DNA of 64,000 nt from Aralia elata (taxonomy: Eukaryota; Streptophyta; Magnoliopsida; Apiales; Araliaceae): positions 95,320,720 through 95,384,719 of the forward strand of contig CM068384.1 of the NCBI GenBank assembly GCA_034770075.1, given 5' to 3'. This document shows positions 54,470 to 64,000 of this stretch, one piece after another; positions within the stretch are counted from its first letter, which is position 1, and each line of letters starts with the position of its first letter. Position numbers and translations under genes: made by a program. The notes beneath the pieces were generated by a model. That model did not search any database. It was not told the DNA's origin and saw only the letters and a list, made by a program, of their open reading frames with translations.

Positions 54470-56493
54470 CTATTCAAACAGATAGGGATAATTTTGCTTC
54501 ATCTTTTCTTCAAGTTCCCATGTAGCTTCTTCTCGTTGCTGATTCCTCCAGATTACCTTCACCGAAGGTATTACCTTGTTCCTCAATACCTGCTCTTTTC
54601 TATCCACAATCTGCACAGGAACTTATTCATAGCTCAAATCTTTCTCGATCCGTATAGGTTAATAATCTATAACATTCTTATAGTCAGACTTATAGGGACG
54701 TAATATAGATACATGAAACACATTATGTATGTGTTCTAACTCTGGAGGTAACGCAACTTCATATGCTACCTCTCCTACTCTCCTTAAAATTTCAAAAGGA
54801 CCAATAAATCTTGGACTCAATTTTTCCTTCTTCCCAAACCTTATATTTCCCTTCCATGGAGATACCTTTAAAAATACATAACTTCCCACCTCAAACTCTC
54901 TCTTTTGCCTATGTTGATCTGCATACTTTTTTTGTCTATCTTGTGCCGCGTTTAATCTGATACGGATTACTTAAATTGTCTCCGCTGTCTGCTGTACGAT
55001 TTCTGGTCCGAGTAGTTGACGTTCTCCAACTTCATTCCAACATAAAAGTGTTCTGCATTTCCTTCCATATAAAGCTTCATACGGTGGCATCTCAATGCTA
55101 GCATGATAGCTGTTATTATAGGTGAATTCCGCCAATGGCAAGTGATAGTCTCAGCTTCCTTTGAAGTCCATGACGCATGCTCTCAACATATCTTCTAGAC
55201 TCTAAATCATCCTTTCACTTTGCCCGTCCGTTTGAGGACGGTAAGCTGTGCTCAACTTCAATTGTGTCTCCAAATGATTCTGAAGACTTCTCCAAAAGTT
55301 TGATGTGAATCGCGGGTCTCGATCAGATACGATGGAAATTGGAACACCGTGCCTTGAAATAATCTCCTTAATGTAGAGCGTGGCTAACTGATCCAAGTTA
55401 TATTTTACTCGGACTGGTAAGAAGTGCGCGGATTTGGTTAATCGATCCACTATTACCCAAATTATATTATAACCTTTTTGAGTAGTTGGAAGTCCCACAA
55501 CAAAATCCATGGTAATATGCTCCCATTTCCACTCAGGAATTTCTAAAGGTTGAAGTAGACCACTGGGTCTCTAATGTTCCGCTTTGATTCTTGGACAAGT
55601 TAAACATTTGCTGACCCAATCCGCAATTTCCCTCTTCATTCCTGGCCACCAGTAGTACTGTCGCAGATCTTTGTACATCTTCGTGCTACCAGGATGTACT
55701 GTAAATTTAGAATTATGAGCTTCTTGTAAAATTTCCTCCTTTAACTCCAATACTGAAGGTACCCATATCCTGTCTTCAAATCATATGATACCATTCTTAT
55801 CCACTCTGAATTTTTCATCCTCTTTTTCTGCTATTCGTTTCCTTATCCTTTCATAATCCTCATCTTTTATCTAGAGCTCCTTAACTCTATCCCATAAAAT
55901 CGGACAAATTTCTATTGTGTACAACTTCTTAGAGCATTCTCCTACCCTTCTTACTTCTATTTCTAGTTTCTCAAATTCTTTTATCAACTCATCCTGCACT
56001 GTTAATTTCATCAACTTCTTTTGATTCTTCCGGCTTAAAGCATCAGCCACAATATTTTCTTTACCTGGATGGTATAAAATTTCACAATCATAGTCCTTGA
56101 TTAACTCCAACCATCTCCTTTGTCTCATATTTAATTCCTTCTGCGTAGAGATATACTTCAAACTTTTATGATCTGTGTATATCTCACACTTTTCTCCATA
56201 TAAATAATGTCTCCAAATTTTTAACGCAAACACAACTGCTGCTAACTCCAAATCATGCGTGGGTTATTTCTTCTCATAATCTTTCAGTTGTCGGGATGCA
56301 TATGCAATAACTTTTTCATGTTGCATCAGTACACATCCCAACCCTTTATGCGAAGCGTCACTATAAATCACAAAATCACCAGTATCATCTGGTAAAGATA
56401 ACACTTGTGTCGTGCTTAATCTCCTTTTCAATTCCTGAAAACTTTCTTCACACTTATCTGACCAAACAAATTTTACTGACTTCCTCGTCAAGT
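54470..56493 (-). pseudogene. Chromovirus (Tekay/Del-like) pol: RNase H, integrase, chromodomain
   Basis: Starting mid-pol at the insertion point: RNase H (VIYSDASHKGLGCVLMQ, YASRQLKDYE, HSLKY-like DHKSLKY, NIVADALSRK), zinc finger (CLTCPRIKAEH), integrase (TMDFVVGLP, IVSDRDPRFTSNFW, YRPQTDGQSERMI), then GSYVFLKVSPWKGNIRFG, IGPFEILRRVGEVAYEVALP and a C-terminal chromodomain IWRNQQREEATWE to stop at 54470. Several in-frame stops and shifts are present. The 5' part is displaced by the Athila-family insertion at 56494 and lies outside the window. Confidence 0.92.
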
Positions 56494-58042
56494 TGGTGGG
56501 AGCTGTCGTTTAACACTCCTAAATTAACCTCACTTTCTATTTATAAATTCAACAATTAGCACAGTAGTAAGCAACGATCGATCCCACAGGGAGTACGTGT
56601 TTAAAATATATTCAATGACAAAAAATGGGGATTTTTGAAAATCAATTATCTAACTAAACAAAATCGAGTAATAAGCTTAACCAATAAATAAACAAGTCCA
56701 GTTCTTTACTTCGGATCCACCAAATCACAGTAATTAATCAACTAAATTATTATTATTTACCCTTAAATAAAACTATTAGCCCTAGATAACAATAAGCTCT
56801 GCTATCTGAAATTCTCCTTAGATATTCACTGAATAAAACAAGCTCTTTACCAGATTCTAACTATCATATAACCTAAAACAAACTCTTTAGATTTAATATA
56901 ACAGCAACATTAACGACTAGAGAATTAAGCTAATTCAAGAAATAAACAGACAAGCTCGATTTATTTAACTTGCTTCCTGATAACCTTAGTAATAATCAAA
57001 AGTTCTGACACAATAAATATTACTAATTGCTACTGGTGATAAGGAATACTATCAATTACACGTAATATTACTCCTTAATCTAGCAGATGTTAATGATCAA
57101 ACTAATCTAATTGGCCATATTAAATTAATGAAATCAATTAGCATGTAAACAATTGAAATAGATTATCAGAATAAGTTTCATGCAAGAAGGAATAAAGAAT
57201 AAAACCTGATTAATCAATTACTTGTAAATAAGGTTTCACCTCCCTTTAGAACTGAATATAGAAAATTAGCCTGACATCCTTCAATCTTCAAATCTAGGGT
57301 TTATAATTGAGTAGAAGGAGTAGTAGATGTGATAGATGATAGATGTCTAATATCTAACTAATAACATGTATTTATAGTCCTAAGATAATATCCTATCTAA
57401 AGAAAATATCCTAGTTACATTAGAATTGGAAAAGATATCAAAGATTCCTAAATTTATGGAAATAACTCTTGCAAAATGCTCCGTACCACGTTTCAGCGCC
57501 GACCGCGCTCAAATCAAGCCATTTCAGAGTCAGCCGCTCTCAAATTTTTGGCTGCGACGTCCTTTGGAAAAATGGCCATAACTTTTCATTCGGGAAGAGT
57601 TACGGGACCTGCTACTTATCAAATAGAAGATCTCAACGAGATCTACAACTTTCATTCTTTGAGTTTTCGGAGATACCGGCTGGATAAAGGTCGAAATTGG
57701 CCCCGAAGTGACTGCTGTGTAAATGGCAAGTCAAAAATATGAAGTTCATCGCCCGTTAGTAAATAGGTCATAACGTTATCATACGAACTCCGATTGAGGC
57801 GATTCAAGATGATCCGGAAAGCTAAAACGTAGATCTACAATAAAATCCAAGTTCCAAGTCAAGATCATGCATCCTTAAGCCTCATAATTTTCTTCTTTTT
57901 CCTGTTTTTAGCTCTAATTCCTCTTTTCAGCACCAATTACTCCTTTAATCAATAAACACCTTAATAAGTTCATATACACATAAAACATATAATAAAACCA
58001 AACATAAAGGAATCAAAATCATATAACATTATGCACTCATTA
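56494..58042 (-). repeat. 3' LTR of the Athila-family derivative
   Basis: 1549 bp, ending GACAGCTCCCACCA on the element strand like the copy at 2953-4378, and preceded by GTGTGGGGGAATT. The first dinucleotide is TA instead of TG. TATA-like GGACTATAAATAC on the minus strand is near 57370. Frames at 57469-57742 are chance. Confidence 0.85.
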
Positions 58043-59140
58043 AATTCCCCCACACTTAGTCTTTACACGTCCTCGTGTAAGTCAAAACAAAGGTGATATT
58101 AACTTCATCAGAGATTCATTTAACCAAAGTTTCAAAAGATTTAAATCAATTCCAATCCATGAATATCAACACTAACCAACATAAATTTGGTCAACACTTC
58201 ATCAATCAATGTACAATAATAACCTTGTCATTCCCCACCGAACATCTCTAAATAAAATTATGTCCACATAAGTATCCTTCCTATGATCTACACACATACT
58301 CAACTCAGTTATCATGGAATAACAGCCGTGCACATTGACTCAAAACTCAAAACATATTTCCTCTGCTATTTTTTTGCTTTTTTCTCAAGAACCATCAACT
58401 TCATTTTTTTCAGATGAATGCATTTTGTGCTCCGTTTCACCTCTTTTTCTTAAGTGAGTGTATTTTATGCTCCATCTCACTTGTCTTCTCACCAACGAGT
58501 GCGTTTTACGCTCCATCTCGCTGCATGTGTTTATGAGTGAGTGCGTTTTACGCTCCATCTCAACCCACCATATGTTTCTCTTTTGCATTTTTTTCTCATT
58601 CACTTTTTCAGAAAATTTTAATTTCCTCGTATTATTCTCTCATGGTCCCGCAACAACATTAGCAGTAAAATAGCTCTAAATAATGAAATCAGTGCACAGA
58701 GAAAACTTCACAAATAACTTAGCCAAATAAGCACATATCTCATGTTCAAGAACTCATACAATACAAATTCAATTCAAATCAGTTACTATGGATCATGACT
58801 TAGTTATCATCATTCATCAACCAATTTCGCATCAATCAATTTCTATCAATTAGCATCTATGTAGAAAATTTTTAGAGCCAAGAATGTTTCCATGAAACTA
58901 CTCAGAGTAAACCTAAATATAACCTAAACCCCTTCCCCACACTCAAACCTTACATTGTCCCTAATGTAAGACAATCATGCAAAGATGAAGTAACTACTGT
59001 CCAACATGCAACTAATAAACTAAAAAGGAAAGGGATAGAAAAATCAAATCTGAGATCTTAGGTTGCCTCCCAAGCAGCTGCCCTTGTTTATTGTCATTGG
59101 CTCGACATCAATCCTCTCAATCTATGTAATCGGACTGGTA
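58043..59140 (-). other. Post-pol spacer of the Athila-family derivative
   Basis: Homologous to 1841-2952: GCTTGGGAGGCAACC near 59085, GGGACAATGTAAGG near 58960, and GTGTGGGGAAGGGG near 58935. Four inverted copies of the GATGGAGCGTAAAACGCACT unit lie at 58415-58562. Confidence 0.8.
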
Positions 59141-59365
59141 TACTGCAGGTGAACTGGTAGTAGACTCAATTCCAAATTAAGAGCATCCTTCAGAGATTGA
59201 TTCTGCTCCATTTCTTCTCTTTTAACGAAGTCCATACTATTGGCAACTGTAGTCTGCAAAGTCTATTTGTCTGTCTGCACAAAAATTTCCTTAACCTTGC
59301 AGTCTGTTTCTTTCTCTTGCTCTTCCTCCTTAGACTTTGAATACCTGGATTGACAGGGTAAAGAG

Positions 59366-60093
59366 TTAAGTCTCAATCTGAATAGAAGAGCTAGGCACTA
59401 TCTTGAATATCACTGTCTCCTCCTTGGACTTCTCTTTATTAACTTCAGCAGTAGTTTCGGCTTGTCCCAATGAAATGTGAACAAAAGTTGGGGAAGTATC
59501 ATCATCCATATCCATATCATAGCAATCAACAGGAATCGTCAATTCATTCACCTCTACCTCTTGTTCCTCCTTAGTAGTATTAAGATCTTGTCCCCTTTTA
59601 TCCATTTCTACCAGAAAACCTTCATACTCCTCTGTATATAACTCTGAATTTTTTCCAACTTTCCATTTTTTCGTTAAGATGTGAGGGAAAGGAAGTGCTG
59701 GTATATAATCAGATAGAGGTGGAAACTTATGATCGGGTGTAGAACTGTTGCATGCTTCTCCATCGTCTATCTTTTCTTGCACTGGAAGCACAGACTCTCC
59801 TTGCTGTCATACTTCTTCACCACTTCTCAAGGTACTTACATTCTCCCTTGGATCATCAATAATTTGAGAAGGTAACTCCCTTGAGTGTTGAGAATCCATT
59901 CTACCTACAATGGTGGCCATCTGACTTTCCTGAGTTTTCAGAATATGTATGGAAGCCATTGTTTCCTGCTGGTACTGCTGTGCTTGGGTCATGAATGCCT
60001 TGAATGCATCTTCAAGAGATGGTTCAGAACTGGAAGGAATTGCTTGTTCATGAAGGTAGTACTACTGTTGAACTTGTTGAAGGTCAGGCTGCC
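59366..60093 (-). pseudogene. gag C-terminal part and unrecognised acidic segment
   Basis: Reads MASIHILKTQESQMATIVGR, RELPSQIIDDPRENVSTLRS, which matches the end of Athila gag, then one stop (near 59807), then PPLSDYIPALPFPHILTKKW followed by an acidic segment with no match known to me (YDMDMDDDTSPTF). Protease and RT, which should follow, are absent. The acidic segment may be unrelated sequence acquired by this non-autonomous form. Confidence 0.68.
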
Positions 60094-60096
60094 ACT

Positions 60097-63000
60097 ATGA
60101 CAACCAGAAAATTTATAAGATTTATAAGTAAGATCTCGAATAAATAAATAAAGGTTTAAAGATTAAAACCTAGATTGGAAGCAGATGAATGGTTAAAATT
60201 TTCAGAAAAACCTATATGGTTTGATATTTAAAAGAATGTAAAGAGAATTAAATGTGAACGATAGAAAGGTTGAAGAGTAAGATTACTAAAACGATATATT
60301 TGACAAGCCATATCATAAAGGCTTATTGAATGCAGTAAATTGTATTAAGAGATTTTATTTAGACATTAAATTAAATGTCTAGCCAAATATATGAAAGTCA
60401 AGGTTAAACTATGTTATGTAAGATTTTATTGCATAAGTGGATATTAACTATGCAATATGTGATTTTGGTGTATAATAAATATTATATGTACGTAAATTAT
60501 AGGAGCAATTTATTACAAGGAGTAAGATAGGTAAGATTAAAATAAGTAAGTTAAAATAATTTATAATGTTAAATTATTTTAATGTGGTAGATTGGTAGCA
60601 TTAAAGATATTTAATGTATAACCACCATTTTATTAAAGAAATCATGTATTGCATTATTGAATGTAATGTATGTATGTTTTTTTATGTAGTAAATATATTA
60701 TTATATTTATTACAATTAAATTGTGAAACACAATTTATAGAAGGGAAAAGAAAATAATTAGTTTAAGTATGCAAGAAGTATTGTATACTTTAAATAAACG
60801 TTATTAAAAATAAATTCTAGCATTGAATTATTTTAATAAAGAGCGATTATTATTTTAATTATATATTAACCTAAGAGATTAATTTTATTATCTCAATTTA
60901 CTAATTAATTTTATAACCTAATTAAAGTAAGTCTAATTGGGTTAAGAAATTAAATGTACATGAGTAAGGATATTATATTTATTATAATATCTTAAGTAAG
61001 TAAATAATTAAATGTACATGAGAAATTATGTGTAGCATAGTTATTTTGCGATTATAAAATAAATGTGTAATTTAAGTATGTTATGTTATGTTTTATATAA
61101 TTTATATATTAAATATGGGTTATATAAATTATATGATTTCATGAGTGTAAAAATAGGTTAAGGAGATTTATGTAGTAACTTATTTGATTAAATGAAGTTA
61201 CTAATATTGGATAATTAAATTACTTAACAAAAGCATTAAATGAATAGTTGAATTAATTATTTAAAATTTAAAATGAGTGAATTAGAAACCCTAATTAAAT
61301 GATTAGGGTAAGGTAAAATAAATGTATTGGACCATGCTATTTTAATATGGCCCAAACTATTTTAATTAGTAGCCCAAACTAATTAATTTAAAGCTCAAAA
61401 GAATTAAAGGAATGGCCCAATCTTAGCCCAATGGAAGAGGAACATTATGGTCACTTGATTAAGCATATGTTGCATTTAAAAATAATGCAATTAAAAGAAG
61501 TCAAAATGGACAAAAGATGAGGTGTATGGTCGGATGGAAGGAGTGGGAATTATAGCATGTGAGTATTTTTTTTCTTTTTCCTAGCCATGTGTCACCTTAA
61601 GCTCCAATTCCAATATTTTGTTAAGATATGCAAGTAACGTAAGAGATTATGAGAGAGAGAGAGATAGAGAGAGAGAAAGCAATCATCCTCCTCAAGCCAA
61701 GTGCCTCCTTACTTAGCCATAATATTTTGCAAGATTTACAAGTAAAGAAGAGAGAGAAGATGAGAGTTAGCAAAAAGAATTAGAAAGAAGGGAGAGAAAA
61801 GGAAGTGGTCGGCATCCTCTTGAAGAAGAAAGGGGAGAAAAATTTCCCATGCTTCATCAAGCTATTTTGTGGAAGAAGGATTGCACAAGAACTAGGTATA
61901 ACAAACTCTAGTAATTAAATTATGTATTTTGTTTTGATTGTTTAAAATCAAACCATGAGCTTATGATCTTGGATCTTAAAATCCTTGATCTACATGTTTT
62001 AGAGTGTATCATGTTTAGATCTAACTATTTTTGGTGTTGAGAAAACTTGATCAAAGGAAGAAAAGCAAAACAGTTTTAAAACTTAGAAAAGCTAGAAAGT
62101 TGCTGCCCCTAAACAGAAATTTCGAGATTAGCTAAATTGCTCTAAAAGTTCTGGGCTTTTGCTATGTTGTAGTACACCGAATAAGCTTTCCATAGACTCC
62201 GGAACGGACTAAATCCAACTTCGACGGAAAGAGTTATGCCATTTTAAAATAACCGACTCAAAACTGAGAAACCAATACGGTGCAGTCCACTTGAACGGAA
62301 TTTTTGGACTGATGTGTTCGGAATCTGGAAAACTATCAGTAGAGAAGAGTTGTAGTCCCGGAGGTTAGCTTTGCGTGGGCTTAAGAATCGCCTAAAAAAG
62401 TTTTAAAACGAAAAAGTTATGACTGTTTTAGCGAGAGAGGGTATAGCTGCGAAAAAGATAAAAAGCGTTATGAACGTACACTTTTGGCTAATTATTTGGA
62501 CTGCTTAATGAACCCGACATGAGGGTTTCATATTTTGTAAAAATAGTCTCATATGATACGAAAAACATATCAGAAATTCGTTGTAATACGATTAATGATT
62601 TGAGAATTAAAAATGAACGAAAGAGCATGTCAAAACTAAAAATGTAAAGAAAAGTTAGAAATAATAGAAATTACAAGTAAAGTGAAATAAGTGAATAATT
62701 ATTATTTAATAATGATTAAAAAGTGTTTAAGTGATATTAAGTAATAATGATGTAATTACTTAATTTTATTAATATTAAATTAATTATTTATTATTTAATT
62801 AATATTAAATTTTAAATAAGTGCAAATGTTAATTAATTATTTTTGGAGAAAGAATAATTAAAGATTTATAAAGTGAATTATTTATTTATTTTTCAATGAT
62901 AAATAAATAATTATTTATTATTTAATTAATATTGAATAATAAATAAGTTCAAATGTTAATTAACTATTCTTTAATAGTAAGGAATAGTTAAAGACTAATG

Positions 63001-64000
63001 CAGTAAATAAATAAATTTTTATTTGAGGATAAGAAGTTAATTACTTATTATATTAAATAATAATTTAAGACAAATGAGATTAATAATTTTATTATTTATT
63101 ATTTAATTAACTTTAAATAATAAGCAGATGTAATTAGTTATTATTAATAATAACTAAGGATAATTAATTAGTTTACTATTTAACTATTATTAAATAGTAA
63201 TTAAATGAAGATAGAATTAGTAAAATAAAGTGAAATTTAAATAACACATTAATTAGACAATTATAATAAATTGTTTAAAGGTTTAATAAGTGTTTAACAC
63301 TTAAGGAAAATAGTATTGCTTAATTAAATTATTAACCTAAGGTCTATTAAATATCTATTCGACTTAATGATAATATAAGAAATGAAAAGTGCTATGTTAT
63401 TTATTGATTGCTATTTAAATAGTATATGATAGAGTATAAATATTCAATTATACGCAATGCTAATTGATAGACCGACATTATCAATGCTAGGTCGTTCGAA
63501 GAGTTTTAATTAAAGCTAGAAAATTGTAGCTCGTCGAACAGACAAGTTTCTTACCTTAAACTTCTTACATATAGCAAGTTTCCCAATTCAAACTTGAGTT
63601 AATATTTTCAAGCATGCTAGTGGTTTAATTATTGTCAATTATACCACATCAATGAAATTTATTGTTAATCGCACTTAGTGCAAATTGCATATGTTCACCT
63701 GGTATGAAAGGCTGATCACCTTGATTACCAAATTTGTTCATGGCCATTGTTGGCCACTCATGTTATTGATTCAATTATTCATTTATTAAAATTGATTCTC
63801 ATTATTTGACAATGGTTATATATTGTTGAAACTTCAGAAAGCTATATTCTTTCCTTCAATCATGATATATCTTTATTGCATTTAAACTTGCTGAGCAAAA
63901 TAGTTGCTCATCCTTGCTATATCATGATAACATTTCAGATTAAAGCCTGAATGCTCAGAGAAGGACAAAGGCAAAGACAGAGTTGAAGATTAGTTTAACG
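60097..64000 (+). repeat. Long gypsy LTR running off the right edge
   Basis: Starts TATGACAACCAGAAAATT, comparable with TGTAATGTCCAGGAATTTT of the LTR at 5024-9243 (other strand). Near the right edge TTGCTGAGCAAA, TTGCTCATCCTTGCTATATC and the AAGGACAAAGGCAAAG stretch match that LTR too, so this is a plus-strand relative of at least 3.9 kb. It interrupts the Athila-family gag. No coding frame. GA-rich tracts lie near 61650-61800, in what may be the leader. Confidence 0.78.
62690..63200. repeat. AT-rich degenerate array inside the right-edge LTR
   Basis: Units such as AATAATTATTTATTATTTAA and TAATATTGAATAATAAATAA recur about four times. This is the counterpart, on the other strand, of the array at 6500-7480. 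Confidence 0.7.

Larger units (their letters stand above)
56494..60096 (-). mobile_element. Athila-family derivative lacking pol, inserted in chromovirus pol
   Basis: On the minus strand: gag tail (60093-59366), post-pol spacer (59140-58043), 3' LTR (58042-56494). The spacer joins the gag-side frame directly, so pol (about 4 kb in relatives) is missing. Its LTR terminus is the same as that of the element at 1-4378. It interrupts the frame KLTRKSVKFVW of the chromovirus, and is in turn cut at 60097 by a long gypsy LTR. Confidence 0.82.

Overview
This window is repeat-dense nuclear DNA from a flowering plant, most likely a eudicot. The evidence is introns with GT-AG borders, Ty1/copia and Ty3/gypsy elements whose primer sites match initiator-Met tRNA, Athila, chromovirus and Ogre-type elements, CACTA, Mutator-like and hAT-like DNA elements, and a five-exon CYP72-type cytochrome P450. 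Nothing prokaryotic is present. Only two stretches look like ordinary host genes: a terminal exon of a DUF1218 membrane-protein gene (23104-23428, +) and an apparently intact P450 gene (28552-24134, -) that splices to 517 codons.

Left part (1-18635) is a stack of nested insertions. The oldest layer is a decayed minus-strand copia element (about 14004 down to 9244). It was entered by a 586-bp solo LTR (13081-13666, TSD TTGTT), by a 2.36-kb LTR element carrying a captured NETWORKED/KIP1-like host gene (9698-12059, TSD AGTAG), and by a gypsy element with a 4.2-kb LTR (5024-9243). The gag of that gypsy element was itself hit by an Athila-type element (1-4378). A further long solo LTR (14363-18630, TSD TACTC) lies in copia flanking sequence and contains a 1.3-kb Mutator-like element with captured exons.

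Middle part (18636-30026): about 1 kb of unassigned DNA, then an AT-rich foldback element studded with about 22-bp palindromes and split by a hAT-like MITE, then the DUF1218 exon and the P450 gene. The P450 introns hold several small repeats.

30027-48195 is one nearly complete 18.2-kb Ogre-like gypsy element (minus strand, TSD AAGTG, LTRs almost identical). It carries gag, protease, RT-RNase H, a second RNase H and integrase with several frameshifts, and a probable intron between protease and RT. Between integrase and the 3' LTR, on the opposite strand, lie two well-preserved genes: a spliced plant-mobile-domain (PMD) protein and a 521-aa protein resembling DUF7745. A higher-order tandem repeat of 139 bp follows.

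Right part (48201-64000) is a second nest. A plus-strand copia fragment is cut by a CACTA end that appears to carry the last exon of an enoyl-ACP reductase. That is cut by a minus-strand chromovirus (pol plus 3' LTR), which is cut by an Athila-family derivative without pol, which is cut by another long gypsy LTR running off the window.

The strongest candidates for something unusual are the antisense PMD plus DUF7745-like pair in a young Ogre-like element, and three independent gene captures by three element classes (LTR element, Mutator-like, CACTA) within 45 kb.
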